64,000 nt of DNA from Cryobacterium sp. MP_M3 (lineage in GTDB: Bacteria; Actinomycetota; Actinomycetes; Actinomycetales; Microbacteriaceae), in contig NZ_JADOVI010000004.1 of assembly GCF_015752155.1 (NCBI RefSeq), forward strand, positions 62,001 through 126,000, read 5' to 3'. The translations under genes were made by a program, and so were the position numbers. Under the pieces are notes generated by a model. That model ran no database searches and was not told the DNA's origin. It saw only the letters and a list, made by a program, of their open reading frames with translations. Shown piece by piece: positions 50,769-60,431 of the stretch. Numbering within the stretch: the first letter of the stretch is position 1; every line of letters starts with the position of its first letter.

Positions 50769-51776
50769 CTATTCGGTGTCCTCCAGAATGCTGTCCGGCT
50801 GGATGTCGATTTTCGCACCCGTGAGCTTGGCCGCGAGGCGGGCGTTCTGGCCTTCCTTGCCGATCGCCAGCGAGAGCTGGTAGTCGGGAACGAGGGCGCG
50901 GACGGCCTTGATGGACTCGTCGATGACGTAGGCGCTGGTGACCTTCGCGGGAGACAGCGCGCTCGCGACGAAGGTGGCCAGGTCGGGCGAGTAGTCGACG
51001 ATGTCGATCTTCTCGTTATTGAGCTCGGCGGTGACGGCGCGCACGCGCTGGCCGAGCTCGCCGATGCAGGCACCCTTGGCGTTGACGCCGGGCTCGGTGG
51101 CGCGGACGGCCATCTTGGTGCGGTGGCCGGCCTCGCGGGCGAGCGACACGATCTCGACGACTCCGCTGGCGATCTCGGGAACCTCGAGCGCGAACAGGCG
51201 ACGCACCAGCGACGGGTGTGTGCGCGAGACCGTGATCTGCGGGCCCTTGAGTCCCTTGCCGACCGCCGTCACGTAGACGCGGATGCGGGAGCCGTGCACA
51301 TAGCTCTCCCCGGGCACCTGCTCCTCGGGCGGGAGGATCGCTTCGATCGTGCCCAGGTCGACGTGGATCATGCGGGGGTTGGGTCCCTGCTGGATGATCC
51401 CGGCGACGATCTCGCCCTCGCGGCCCTTGAACTCGCCGAGCACAGCGTCGTCGGCCAGGTCGCGCAGACGCTGGTTGATGACCTGCTTCGCGGCGTAGGC
51501 CGCAATCCGGCCGAAGTCGGTGGGGTTGTCGACGGCTTCGCCGATGACGTTGCCCTCTTCGTCGTGTTCGGGCACAAAAATGTCGACGTGTCCGGACTTG
51601 CGGTCGAGTACGACGCGCGCTTCCGGCACTTCCTCGACGGCCTTGGAAGCTTCACCCTGGTGGGTGTGCTTCTGATAGGCCGTGAGAATTGCTTGCTCAA
51701 TAATCTGCACGAGCTCCTCGAAGGGAATCTCTTTCTCGCGCTCCATTTGCCGCAACACGCTGAGGTCGATGTCCAT
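50769..51776 (-). CDS. nusA: Transcription termination/antitermination factor NusA
   Basis: A 335-residue RNA polymerase-binding factor. The N-terminal domain starts MDIDLSVLRQMEREKEIPFE, then come S1 (about 125-195, GEIVAGIIQQGPNPRMIHVDLG), KH1 (about 200-275, EPGVNAKGACIGELGQRVRA) and KH2 (SLAIGKEGQNARLAAKLTG). The C-terminal acidic repeats of E. coli NusA are absent, as is usual in actinobacteria. GAGGAGG precedes the ATG. No rimP gene lies upstream, where it is normally found. Confidence 0.96.
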   Translation of the reverse strand: MDIDLSVLRQMEREKEIPFEELVQIIEQAILTAYQKHTHQGEASKAVEEVPEARVVLDRKSGHVDIFVPEHDEEGNVIGEAVDNPTDFGRIAAYAAKQVINQRLRDLADDAVLGEFKGREGEIVAGIIQQGPNPRMIHVDLGTIEAILPPEEQVPGESYVHGSRIRVYVTAVGKGLKGPQITVSRTHPSLVRRLFALEVPEIASGVVEIVSLAREAGHRTKMAVRATEPGVNAKGACIGELGQRVRAVTAELNNEKIDIVDYSPDLATFVASALSPAKVTSAYVIDESIKAVRALVPDYQLSLAIGKEGQNARLAAKLTGAKIDIQPDSILEDTE

Positions 51777-51871
51777 GGCCGGCCTCCTCTATTCAGATCT
51801 TGCCGCCGCGAAACTGCGCAGCGGGCTCTCCTCTACGGTACCTGACTCCACGGCCTCGCGGCGCACGGTGT

Positions 51872-51907
51872 GGAAGCGGGCGCACGGTGGAACATGCGCC
51901 CGCTTCC
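51872..51907 (-). terminator. Hairpin after proS
   Basis: A 13-bp perfect stem (51872-51884 with 51895-51907) with a 10-base loop, 18 bp after the proS stop. It lacks a T-run but probably separates proS from nusA. Confidence 0.55.
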
Positions 51908-51925
51908 CGAAACTGAGCCGCGAGC

Positions 51926-53689
51926 CTAGCTGAAGCTGGCGGCGACATCCGCGACGGCGACCTGCGTGCGCTCGCCCGTGCGGCGGTCCCAGAGCTCGAC
52001 GATGCCGTCCGCAGCCCCGCGGCCGACGATGACGATGCTCGGCACGCCGATCAGTTCGGCGTCGCCGAACTTGACGCCGGGCGACACCTTGCGCCGGTCG
52101 TCGTAGAGCACCTCGCGGCCGGTGGCCTCGATCGCCGCGACCACGGCCTCGGAGGTGTCGAAGACGACCTCGTCCCGCCCGGTGGCGATCACGTGCACGT
52201 CGAACGGAGCCACGGTTTCGGGCCAGATCAGGCCCTTCGCGTCGTTGTTGAGCTCGGCGATGATCGCGAGGATGCGGGTGACGCCGATGCCGTAGGACCC
52301 CATCGTGACGGTGACGAGCTTGCCGTTCTCGTCGAGCACCTTGAGTCCAAGCGCCTCCGCGTACTTGCGGCCGAGCTGGAACACGTGCCCGATCTCCATC
52401 CCGCGGGTGAGCTCGACCGGGCCGGAGCCGTCGGGTGCCGGGTCGCCGGCGCGCACATCCGCGGCCTCGACCGTGCCGTCGACCTGGAAGTCGCGGCCGG
52501 CGACCAGCCCGAAGACGTGGCGGCCCTGTTCGTTGGCGCCGGTGATCCACTCGGTGCCGTCGACCACGCGCGGGTCGACCAGGTAACGGATGCCGGTGAC
52601 CGACTTTTCGCCGAGCACCGCGCCGCTCTTCGACCACGGGCCGATGTAGCCCTTGACGAGTCCGGGGTGCCTGGCCAGGTCGGCTTCGTTGGCGGCCTCG
52701 GCCTCTGCCGGGGCGAACGCGACCTCGACCCGCTTGAGGTCGACCTCGCGGTCGCCGGGCAGGCCGATGATGACGAGCTTGCGGGAGCCGTCGGGGTGGG
52801 TGAGGGCGAGCACGACGTTCTTGAGCGTGTCGGCCGCGGTCCACTCCCGGCCGTCCGGGCGCGGGTGGGCGCTGTTGGCCCGGTCGACGAGGGTCTGGAT
52901 CGTCGGAGTGTCGGGGGTGTCGTGCACCTCGGCGGCCGGGATCGGCGCCCAGTCGATGGCGGGAGGGGCCGGCGTGGTGAACGCCTCGACATTGGCTGCG
53001 TAGCCGCCGGCCGAGCGCACGAAGGTGTCTTCGCCGACGGCGGTGGGGTGCAGGAACTCCTCGCTGCGGGACCCGCCCATCGCGCCGGCATCCGCCTTGA
53101 CGATGACGTACTCGAGGCCGAGCCGGGTGAAGATGCGCTCGTATGCGTCGCGCTGGGCCTGGTAGCTCAGGTCGAGACCGGCATCCGTGTAGTCGAAGGA
53201 GTAGGCGTCCTTCATGGTGAACTCGCGGCCGCGGAGGAGACCGGCCCGGGGACGGGCCTCGTCGCGGTACTTGTCCTGGATCTGGTAGATCGACAGGGGC
53301 AGGTCCTTGTAGCTGTTGTAGAGGTCCTTCACGAGCAGGGTGAAGACCTCTTCGTGGGTGGGGGCGAGCAGCAGGTCGCTGCCCTTGCGGTCCTGGAGGC
53401 GGAACAGGCCATCGCCGTATTCGTCCCAGCGCCCGGTGACCTCGTAGGGCTCACGCGGCAGGAGGGCGGGGAAATGCACCTCGAAGGCGCCGGCCGCGGC
53501 CATCTCCTCGCGCACGATCGTCTCGATCTTGTTCTTCACCCGCAGGCCGAGCGGCAGCCAGGCGAAGATGCCCGGGGCCTGGCGGCGGATGTAGCCGGCC
53601 CGCACGAGCAGGCGGTGGCTGGTGACCTCGGCATCCGAGGGGTCTTCGCGGAGGGTTCGGAGGAAGTAGTTGGACATACGAATAGGCAC
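51926..53689 (-). CDS. proS: Prolyl-tRNA synthetase
   Basis: A 587-residue class II synthetase of the long bacterial type. [20 protein letters not shown] at the start, motif 2 ([21 protein letters not shown]), a YbaK-like editing insertion (about 220-380, with [17 protein letters not shown] residues), motif 3 ([14 protein letters not shown]) and the anticodon-binding C-terminus are complete. The start is taken as GTG 53689 because TAAAGT (53696-53701) is six bases upstream and known family members begin in the same way; ATG 53677 is the alternative. It is in series with ispG upstream. Confidence 0.95.
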   Translation of the reverse strand: MPIRMSNYFLRTLREDPSDAEVTSHRLLVRAGYIRRQAPGIFAWLPLGLRVKNKIETIVREEMAAAGAFEVHFPALLPREPYEVTGRWDEYGDGLFRLQDRKGSDLLLAPTHEEVFTLLVKDLYNSYKDLPLSIYQIQDKYRDEARPRAGLLRGREFTMKDAYSFDYTDAGLDLSYQAQRDAYERIFTRLGLEYVIVKADAGAMGGSRSEEFLHPTAVGEDTFVRSAGGYAANVEAFTTPAPPAIDWAPIPAAEVHDTPDTPTIQTLVDRANSAHPRPDGREWTAADTLKNVVLALTHPDGSRKLVIIGLPGDREVDLKRVEVAFAPAEAEAANEADLARHPGLVKGYIGPWSKSGAVLGEKSVTGIRYLVDPRVVDGTEWITGANEQGRHVFGLVAGRDFQVDGTVEAADVRAGDPAPDGSGPVELTRGMEIGHVFQLGRKYAEALGLKVLDENGKLVTVTMGSYGIGVTRILAIIAELNNDAKGLIWPETVAPFDVHVIATGRDEVVFDTSEAVVAAIEATGREVLYDDRRKVSPGVKFGDAELIGVPSIVIVGRGAADGIVELWDRRTGERTQVAVADVAASFS

Positions 53690-53701
53690 CCCCCTACTTT
53701 A

Positions 53702-53797
53702 CGGCGCGCGCCAGTTCGCGGCGCGCGCCGCATCCCGGCGGCTCAGTTGCGGAGAGAACACCCTCGTCGCGCTCGCGAAGGTGTCTTTTCCGCAACT
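53702..53797. repeat. Two stem-loops between ispG and proS
   Basis: An 11-bp perfect stem (53702-53712 with 53720-53730) directly abuts the proS -10 box. Next to it AGTTGCGGAGAGAACACC (53745-53762) faces an imperfect reverse complement (53780-53797, GGTGTCTTTTCCGCAACT), 15 of 18 matching. They could end the ispG transcript, or be a dispersed intergenic palindrome. Confidence 0.55.
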
Positions 53798-53830
53798 CAA
53801 CGCGCGTGGGGCGCGTGGGGGCGGGAGCGG

Positions 53831-54988
53831 CTACTTCGAGACGGTGACGACCGGGGCGCCGAGGGAATCCTCGGAGGCGGGCATTTCCGCGGCCAGGCGG
53901 TTGGCTTCTTCGATCAGGGTGGCGACGATCTCGTCCTCCGGCACGGTCTTGATGACCTCGCCGCGCACGAAGATCTGCCCCTTGCCGTTGCCGGATGCCA
54001 CGCCCAGGTCGGCCTCGCGGGCCTCTCCCGGTCCGTTGACGACGCAGCCCATCACGGCCACGCGCAACGGCACGGTCATGCCCTCGAGCCCGGCGGTGAC
54101 GTCGTTGGCGAGCTTGTAGACATCCACCTGGGCCCGGCCGCAGCTCGGGCAGGAGACGATCTCGAGCTTGCGCTCGCGCAGGTTGAGCGACTGCAGGATC
54201 TGCAGGCCGACCTTCACTTCCTCGGCCGGGGGCGCGCTGAGCGAGACCCGGATGGTGTCGCCGATGCCCTCGCCGAGCAGGATGCCGAACGCCGTCGCGC
54301 TCTTGATGGTGCCCTGGAACGACGGGCCGGCCTCGGTGACGCCGAGGTGCAGGGGCCAGTCGCCGCGCTCGGCGAGCAGCCGGTAGGCCTTGACCATGAT
54401 CACCGGGTCGTTGTGCTTGACCGAGATCTTGAAGTCGTGGAAGTCGTGCTCCTCGAACAGGCTCGCCTCCCAGACCGCGCTCTCGACGAGCGCCTCCGGG
54501 GTGGCCTTGCCGTACTTCTGCATCAGGCTCGGCTCGAGGGACCCGGCGTTGACGCCGATCCGGAGCGAGACGCCCGCGGCCTTCGCCGCGGCGGCGATCT
54601 TGCCGACCTGGTCGTCGAACTTGCGGATATTGCCCGGGTTCACCCGCACGGCGGCGCAGCCGGCGTCGATCGCGGCGAAGACGTAGCTGGGCTGGAAGTG
54701 GATGTCCGCGATGACGGGGATCTGGCTCTTCTTCGCGATGATCGAGAGCACCTCGGCGTCGTCCCGGGTCGGCACGGCCACGCGCACGATGTCGCAGCCG
54801 GATGCCGTGAGTTCGGCGATCTGCTGGAGCGTCGCGTTGATGTTCGTCGTCGGTGTCGTCGTCATTGACTGGACGCTGACTTGAGCGTCACCGCCGACGA
54901 GGACCTTGCCGACCTTGATCTGGCGACTCTTGCGTCGCGGAGCGAGAACCTCGGGTACTTTGGGCATTCCCAAATTGATAGCAGCCAC
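53831..54988 (-). CDS. ispG: 4-hydroxy-3-methylbut-2-enyl diphosphate synthase (flavodoxin) IspG
   Basis: A 385-residue [4Fe-4S] enzyme, the sixth enzyme of the MEP isoprenoid pathway. [47 protein letters not shown], the cluster cysteines in [12 protein letters not shown] and [15 protein letters not shown] are present. ATG 54994 directly touches the -10 box TAGGAT (54995-55000), so GTG 54988, six bases after it, is the better start. In actinobacteria the order dxr-rip1-ispG is usual; here three other genes stand between Rip1 and IspG. Confidence 0.95.
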   Translation of the reverse strand: MAAINLGMPKVPEVLAPRRKSRQIKVGKVLVGGDAQVSVQSMTTTPTTNINATLQQIAELTASGCDIVRVAVPTRDDAEVLSIIAKKSQIPVIADIHFQPSYVFAAIDAGCAAVRVNPGNIRKFDDQVGKIAAAAKAAGVSLRIGVNAGSLEPSLMQKYGKATPEALVESAVWEASLFEEHDFHDFKISVKHNDPVIMVKAYRLLAERGDWPLHLGVTEAGPSFQGTIKSATAFGILLGEGIGDTIRVSLSAPPAEEVKVGLQILQSLNLRERKLEIVSCPSCGRAQVDVYKLANDVTAGLEGMTVPLRVAVMGCVVNGPGEAREADLGVASGNGKGQIFVRGEVIKTVPEDEIVATLIEEANRLAAEMPASEDSLGAPVVTVSK

Positions 54989-55169
54989 GGCCATATCCTA
55001 GGTCAGGCAACTGGGGAGATGGTCCGTTCCGGCAGCGGGGACACGCCCCGGCCGTGACCCGGCGGTCCTGGCGCCCGGGCGGCACGGCTACGCTCGGTGG
55101 ACGACGCTTGAGAACGCATCCCACGAGGACAGCGCGCGAACACGGTTACACGAAGACGAAGGAGTCATC

Positions 55170-56354
55170 ATGAACTCGATCGAAGTGGTCATCCTGGCCG
55201 GGTCCCGCACCCCGCAGGGCCGGGTGAACGGCCGGCTGGCCGGCCTGAGCGCCGTGCAACTGGGCAGCGCCGCCATCAGAGGCGCACTCGACCGTGCCGG
55301 GGTATCCCCCGGCCAGGTCGACTCGGTGCTGATGGGGCAGGTGCTGCAGGCCGGCTGCGGCCAGAATCCGGCCAGGCAGAGCGCGATCGCCGCCGGCATC
55401 CCCTGGAACGTGCCCGCGATGACGCTCAACAAGGTCTGCCTCTCGGGCCTGGCCGCCGTCGTCGACGCGGCCAGGCTCATCCGTCTGGGCGAGGTCGACG
55501 TGGTCGTCGCCGGCGGCCAGGAGTCGATGTCCCAGGCCCCGCACCTGCTCCCCGGGTCCCGCCAGGGCTGGCCGTACGGCAGCGTCACAGCGCTGGACCA
55601 TGCGGCGCACGACGGGCTGACGGATGCCTTCGACGGGCTCTCGATGGGACTCTCCACCGAGCACGTGAACGGCAGGCTCGGCATCGACCGGGCCGAGCAG
55701 GACGCCATCGCGGCCGCCTCGCACCAGCGCGCGGCGGAAGCCGCCCGCGGCGGCCTCTTCGACGACGAGATCACGCCGCTGAGCGTGCCGCAGCGCCGCG
55801 GTGACCCGCTCCTGGTCACGGCCGACGAGGGCGTGCGCGGCGACAGCACCACCGAGACGCTCGGCCGGCTGCGCCCCGCGTTCACTGAGGACGGCACAAT
55901 CACCGCCGGGAACTCCTCGCCGCTCAGCGACGGCGCGAGCGCGCTGGTGCTGTGCAGCCGGGCGTGGGCGGAGGAGCGGGGACTGGAGTGGCTCGCTGTG
56001 GTGAAGGCATCCGGCCATGTCGCCGGACCGGACAACTCGCTGCACTCCCAGCCGGCGAACGCGATCAAGCACGCGCTCGACCGGGAGGGCTGGGCGGCCG
56101 GCGAACTCGACCTGGTCGAGATCAACGAGGCGTTCGCGGCGGTGTCGCTCGAATCGACCAGGGAACTCGGGCTCTCGCCCGAGCTGGTCAACATCCACGG
56201 CGGCGCCATCGCGATCGGCCATCCGATCGGCGCTTCGGGTTCGAGGCTGGCGCTGCACGCGGCGCTGGAACTCGCCCGCCGCGGCAGTGGGAAGGCGGCC
56301 GTGGCGCTCTGCGGCGGCGGCGGCCAGGGCGAGGCTCTGCTGCTCTCGCGCTGA
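55170..56354 (+). CDS. Acetyl-CoA C-acetyltransferase (thiolase)
   Basis: A 394-residue thiolase condensing two acetyl-CoA to acetoacetyl-CoA or the reverse. Nucleophile Cys90 is in TLNKVCLSGLAA; NEAFAAVS, GGAIAIGHPIGASG and the second cysteine motif CGGGGQGEA are complete. ATG 55170 follows AAGGAG. It is monocistronic and lies between ispG and a SHOCT-domain gene. Fatty-acid or ketone-body metabolism are both possible; no other beta-oxidation gene is visible. Confidence 0.93.
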   Translation: MNSIEVVILAGSRTPQGRVNGRLAGLSAVQLGSAAIRGALDRAGVSPGQVDSVLMGQVLQAGCGQNPARQSAIAAGIPWNVPAMTLNKVCLSGLAAVVDAARLIRLGEVDVVVAGGQESMSQAPHLLPGSRQGWPYGSVTALDHAAHDGLTDAFDGLSMGLSTEHVNGRLGIDRAEQDAIAAASHQRAAEAARGGLFDDEITPLSVPQRRGDPLLVTADEGVRGDSTTETLGRLRPAFTEDGTITAGNSSPLSDGASALVLCSRAWAEERGLEWLAVVKASGHVAGPDNSLHSQPANAIKHALDREGWAAGELDLVEINEAFAAVSLESTRELGLSPELVNIHGGAIAIGHPIGASGSRLALHAALELARRGSGKAAVALCGGGGQGEALLLSR

Positions 56355-56376
56355 CCAGCCGGCCCGGTCCGCGGCG

Positions 56377-56742
56377 CTACTGCGGCGGCGCGGCCGCGTC
56401 GTCGGCGCGGTTGGCCCGGAGCACCTCGAGCCTGGCCCGGTACTCGACCTCGTCGATGTCGCCCTGGGCGAATCGCTCGGCGAGGGTCTTCTCGGCGCTG
56501 CGGGTGTCCCCGCCGGCCTGCCAGTGCGACGGGCCGCCGTGGAAGCCCGGCCCGCCCGGGTAACCGGGGCCGGCCATTCCGCGCCGCCAGCGGCGGCCGA
56601 GCAGCGCGAAGAGGAGCGCGAAGAGCCCGAGGCCGAACAGCGGGATCAGGACCAGCAACCAGATCAGCCCGCCACCCCAACCGTGGCCGGGCCCGGGGCC
56701 CGGGTAGGCGGCGAGCCCGGTGAGTACCGCAGTCGAAAGCAT
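56377..56742 (-). CDS. Membrane protein with C-terminal SHOCT domain
   Basis: A 121-residue protein. A Gly/Pro-rich N-terminus and a transmembrane helix (LIWLLVLIPLFGLGLFALLF) are followed by a Gly/Pro linker and the short SHOCT domain (AEKTLAERFAQGDIDEVEYRARLEVLRAN, here quoted only by its ends) at residues 85-115. SHOCT proteins are small oligomerisation modules next to membranes. The start is ATG 56742. It lies downstream of the NarL-type two-component genes on the same strand, 160 bp away, and may be their target. Confidence 0.8.
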   Translation of the reverse strand: MLSTAVLTGLAAYPGPGPGHGWGGGLIWLLVLIPLFGLGLFALLFALLGRRWRRGMAGPGYPGGPGFHGGPSHWQAGGDTRSAEKTLAERFAQGDIDEVEYRARLEVLRANRADDAAAPPQ

Positions 56743-56901
56743 GATGTGTCCATTCTGTGGAGAGGCCCGGTGCGTTGTTGCCCGGCGGAAGGTCCGCCCT
56801 GACCGGTATCCCCAGTGTCGCGAGCCGACCCGGCCGCCGAATCCGCCCCGCGGCGACACTTCGGGTACTCCCCCGGGTGCAGTGCTCCTGCACTACCGGC
56901 A

Positions 56902-57558
56902 CTACCAGCCTCCGACGAGGCCTTCCTCGTAGGCGATGATGACGAGCTGCACCCGGTCGCGAGCGCCGAGCTTGCTCATGATGCGCGACACGTGCGTCTT
57001 CGCGGTCAGCGGGCTGAGGAACAGCCGCACCGCGATCTCTGTGTTGGTCAGGCCGCGGCCGACCAGGCCGAGAACCTCGCGTTCCCGTGCTGTCAGCGGC
57101 TCGAGCGAGGTGTGACCCTGCGGTGCCCGGAGCCCGGACTCCAGCCGTGCGAGCAGGCGCCGGGTGACGCCGGGCGAGAGCAGCGCGTCCCCGGCTGCGG
57201 CGACCCGCACCGCCCGGATCAGCTCGGTCGGTTCGGTGTCTTTCACCAGGAAGCCGCTGGCCCCGGCCCGGATCGCCTGGGCGACGTAGTCGTCGAGCTC
57301 GAAGGTCGTCACGATCACGATGTGGGTGCCGGCGAGCGTGGCATCCGCTGCGATCTGCTCGGTCGCCCACAGGCCGTCACCGCCGGGCATCCGGATGTCC
57401 ATCAGCACCACGTCCGGCCGGTGCCGGGTGACCTGCTCGACGGCCTCCGCCCCCGTCGCAGCCTCCGCGACCACGTCGAAGTCGGGTTCCGACTCCAGCA
57501 GCGCGCGAAACCCGGCCCGAATCAGCTGCTGGTCGTCGGCGATGACGACGCGGATCAC
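56902..57558 (-). CDS. NarL/LuxR-type response regulator
   Basis: A 218-residue regulator. The receiver domain (1-120) has ADDQ at 7-10, phospho-acceptor Asp54 (VLMDIRMPG) and Lys in LVKDTEP. The LuxR-type helix-turn-helix (about 150-215, PLTAREREVLGLVGRGLTNT followed by EIAVRLFLSPLTAKTHVSRI) is intact. Its ATG overlaps the sensor kinase stop as ATGA (57555-57558), so the pair is translationally coupled. Confidence 0.93.
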   Translation of the reverse strand: MIRVVIADDQQLIRAGFRALLESEPDFDVVAEAATGAEAVEQVTRHRPDVVLMDIRMPGGDGLWATEQIAADATLAGTHIVIVTTFELDDYVAQAIRAGASGFLVKDTEPTELIRAVRVAAAGDALLSPGVTRRLLARLESGLRAPQGHTSLEPLTAREREVLGLVGRGLTNTEIAVRLFLSPLTAKTHVSRIMSKLGARDRVQLVIIAYEEGLVGGW

Positions 57559-58868
57559 CGGGGCCTCCGCAACGGAAGGCGCGCCTCGACCAGGAAGCCG
57601 CCGGCCGGCATCCGTTCGGCCCGCAGGCTGCCGCCGAGCAGCTCGGCCCGCTCCCGCATCCCCAGCAGGCCGCCGCCGGGCATGATCGCGGCATCACCCG
57701 GGCGGGTCGTGCCGTCGTCGGTCACGGTGAGCCGCACGTCGGCGCCGTCGACGACCAGGTGCACGGATGCCGCGCGAGCCCCCGAATGCCGCAACACGTT
57801 CGTGAGCGCCTCCTGGCAGATCCGGTACACGGCGAGCTGGGTGGCGGCCGGTGCTGCCGTCCCGTCCGGGCCGAGCTCGGTCACCAGTTCGACGCGCAGG
57901 CCCTGGGCGCTGAAGGACTCGACCAGGGCAGGAAGCCCGGCCAGGTCCGGCTGGGGCGTGCGGGGGGCGTCATCGTCGGCGCCGGACGCGCCGGACGCGC
58001 CGGACGCGCCGGACAGGTCGACGTCGGAGCGGAGGATCCCCAGCACCGTGCGCACCTCGTCGAGGGCGTTCTTACTGGTGGCCTTGATGCTGGCCAGCGC
58101 CTCGGCGGCCTTGCCCGGCTGGCTGTCGATCAGGTGCAGCCCGACGCCGGCCTGCACGTTGATCTGCGACAGCGAATGGGCGAGCACGTCGTGCAGTTCC
58201 CGGGCGATCCGCACCCGCTCGCGCTGCTCGGCGGACTGCCGCCGCGCATCCGCACGGCGACGCAGGTCGTGGATCTGCTCCCGCCGGGTGCGGATCGCCT
58301 CGCCGAAACCCATCAGCAGGGCCAGGCCCAGGGTGGTGAGCGCGATCCGACCCGGTTGCAGCGGGATGCCGTAGAGCCCGGCGAGGCCGATCGTGGCCAC
58401 CCAGACGGCGGCGACCGAGGCGTACACCCAGATCCGGGCGCCGCGCACGATGCCGAGCACGATCGCGAAGCCGAGCGCGACGTAGGGCAGCCCGATGTCT
58501 GGCCGCAGCAGCACGAGCGCGCCGGCGGCCGCGGCGGCGACGGCCACGACGGGGCCGGGGTAGCGGCGGGCGCCGATCAGGGCGAGCGGACCGATGAGGG
58601 CGAGCACCACCGCGAGGTACCAGCCGGGCTGGAGCCCGCCGTGCACGAGTTCCCGGCCGAACACCCGGCCGATCTCCCGGCCGGCGTCGGGGCCGCCCGT
58701 GCGGCCGGAACGGGCGAGGACCGCGACCGCGGGGACATGCACGAGGAAGGAGACGACCACCGGGATCCACAACCGGGCCGCGGCCGGGATCCGGGCGCCG
58801 TAGCCCCCGCCGGGGCGGCCGCGATCGTGGTCGTACCACGGAGCGTCCGAATCCCAGTGTGGTGGCAT
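57555..58868 (-). CDS. Sensor histidine kinase (HisKA_3, NarX/DesK type)
   Basis: A 437-residue kinase with about six hydrophobic helices (residues 30-195), a dimerisation domain carrying phospho-acceptor His in RIARELHDVLAHSLSQI and an ATPase domain (EALTNVLRHSGARA, LTVTDDGTTRP, GGGLLGMRERAELLGG). The linker between them holds four tandem SGA-type tripeptides coded by 9-base repeats (57979-58015). ATG 58868 is six bases after the -10 box TAGCAT (58875-58880), a leaderless start. It is paired with the LuxR-type regulator. Confidence 0.92.
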   Translation of the reverse strand: MPPHWDSDAPWYDHDRGRPGGGYGARIPAAARLWIPVVVSFLVHVPAVAVLARSGRTGGPDAGREIGRVFGRELVHGGLQPGWYLAVVLALIGPLALIGARRYPGPVVAVAAAAAGALVLLRPDIGLPYVALGFAIVLGIVRGARIWVYASVAAVWVATIGLAGLYGIPLQPGRIALTTLGLALLMGFGEAIRTRREQIHDLRRRADARRQSAEQRERVRIARELHDVLAHSLSQINVQAGVGLHLIDSQPGKAAEALASIKATSKNALDEVRTVLGILRSDVDLSGASGASGASGADDDAPRTPQPDLAGLPALVESFSAQGLRVELVTELGPDGTAAPAATQLAVYRICQEALTNVLRHSGARAASVHLVVDGADVRLTVTDDGTTRPGDAAIMPGGGLLGMRERAELLGGSLRAERMPAGGFLVEARLPLRRPR

Positions 58869-58956
58869 GTTCCGATGCTACGACCCGGGCGGGGAAGCGG
58901 CATCCGCCCGGGGCCGTCTCCGGCTACTCCCCCGGGAGTATGCGGGAGAGGCCGGG

Positions 58957-60336
58957 TCAGCCGAACAGGCTGATCGGCTTGACGATGTCGGCGTAGATCA
59001 GCAGCAGGCTCATCCCGCCGAGCACGATCACGACGGCGAAGGTGAGCGGCATCAGCCTGGCGGTGTCGACGGGGCCCGGGTCGGGGCGTTTGAACAGCCG
59101 GGCGACCCAGCGTCGCAGGCCTTCCCAGAGCGCCCCGGCGACGTGACCGCCGTCGAGCGGCATCAGCGGGATCAGGTTGAACACGAACAGGGCGATGTTG
59201 AGCGATGCCAGCAGGCCGAGCATGCTGGCGATCTTGCTGTTCACCGGGATGCTGTCGATGCTCGCGATCTCACCGGCGACGCGGCCGACGCCGACCACAC
59301 TGATCGGGCCGTTGGGGTCGCGCTCGCCGGGGCCGAAGGCGGCGTTCGCAATGTCGACCATCCGCTGCGGCAGGTTGGCGATCATGTGAACGACAGCGCC
59401 GATGTTGTCGCCGACGGCCGGGAGGACCGCCGTGGCCGGCTGCTGCACGAGTTCGCCCGCCGGGCCGATGCCGACGAAGCCGACCTCCTGGGTGAGCGCC
59501 TTGCCGGACTGGTCCTTCTCGACCTTGCCCGCGGCATCCATCACGTAACGCTCGGTGAGCTTGGGCGTGATCGTGAGGGTCTGCTTCGCGCCGTCGCGTT
59601 CGACGACGACGGTGAGCGGGATGCCGGGCGAGTTGCGGATCAGGTCGGTGGACTGGGCCCAGCTGTCGATCGCCGTGCCGTTGACGCTGACGAGCCGGTC
59701 GCCGGGCTTCAGGCCGGCCGCGGCGCCGGGAGCCTTCTCGTCGGACGCCTCGCAGGACTGCCGGGCGCTGGTGGCCGGGAGCACGCAGGCGGACACGCTG
59801 CCGACGGTGGTGCTCGCCTGCGCGGTGCCGAAACCCATCAGCAGCACGGCGAACAGCACAAGGGCGATGAGCAGGTTCATGGTCGGCCCGCCGAGCATGA
59901 TGATGATGCGTTTCCAGACGGGGAGCCGGTAGAAGGCGCGGTGGTCCTCGCCCTCCCCGATGGTGTCGGCGCTGGACCGGCGGGCGTCGTCGACCATGGT
60001 GGCCAGGGCGTTCGGTTTCTTCTCCGGGGCGCCCTCCTGCACGAGCTGGTTGAAGAAGCCGGTGCTGGAGGCCTGGACCCTGCCGCCCTTCTTCGCCGGC
60101 GGGAACATTCCGATCATCGAGATGTAGCCGCCCAGGGGGATGGCCTTGACGCCGTATTCGGTCTCGCCCTTGCGGCGGGACCACACGGTCGGGCCGAATC
60201 CGATCATGTACTGGGTGACCTTCACCCCGAACGCTTTGGCCGGCAGAAGATGGCCGATTTCGTGCAGGCCGATGGACAGGGCGAGCCCGATGACGACGAT
60301 GACGACGCCCAGGAGATACAGCAGCACGGTTTCCAC
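58957..60336 (-). CDS. rseP: Site-2 intramembrane metalloprotease (RseP/Rip1 type)
   Basis: A 459-residue M50 protease. The zinc motif HEIGH (25-29) is in the first membrane helix; GFGPTVWSRRKGETEYGVKA follows; a PDZ domain (about 190-290, PGAAAGLKPGDRLVSVNG) lies between helices; LMPLDGGHVAGALWEG supplies the third ligand Asp near 400. It is a membrane-embedded cleaver of anti-sigma factors and other transmembrane proteins (Rip1 in mycobacteria). An extra 40-residue polar insertion around 95-140 is seen. The start is GTG 60336, six bases after TAATCT (60343-60348). Confidence 0.94.
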   Translation of the reverse strand: METVLLYLLGVVIVVIGLALSIGLHEIGHLLPAKAFGVKVTQYMIGFGPTVWSRRKGETEYGVKAIPLGGYISMIGMFPPAKKGGRVQASSTGFFNQLVQEGAPEKKPNALATMVDDARRSSADTIGEGEDHRAFYRLPVWKRIIIMLGGPTMNLLIALVLFAVLLMGFGTAQASTTVGSVSACVLPATSARQSCEASDEKAPGAAAGLKPGDRLVSVNGTAIDSWAQSTDLIRNSPGIPLTVVVERDGAKQTLTITPKLTERYVMDAAGKVEKDQSGKALTQEVGFVGIGPAGELVQQPATAVLPAVGDNIGAVVHMIANLPQRMVDIANAAFGPGERDPNGPISVVGVGRVAGEIASIDSIPVNSKIASMLGLLASLNIALFVFNLIPLMPLDGGHVAGALWEGLRRWVARLFKRPDPGPVDTARLMPLTFAVVIVLGGMSLLLIYADIVKPISLFG

Positions 60337-60431
60337 AGTCGTAGATTACCCACTTCAAGCTGCGAAGGCGCTGGCCGTTCCCGGCCCAGCGTGTGGTTTG
60401 CTTGACCGTTGGACCTACTAGGAGGACCCCT

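Noticed and set aside
55088-57370. 760-codon minus-strand frame across thiolase and the SHOCT gene
   Set aside because: It is antisense to the thiolase and out of frame with the SHOCT protein and response regulator; no domain of its own.
57979-58015. CRISPR-like short repeat
   Set aside because: It is an in-frame coding 9-base tandem repeat in a kinase linker.
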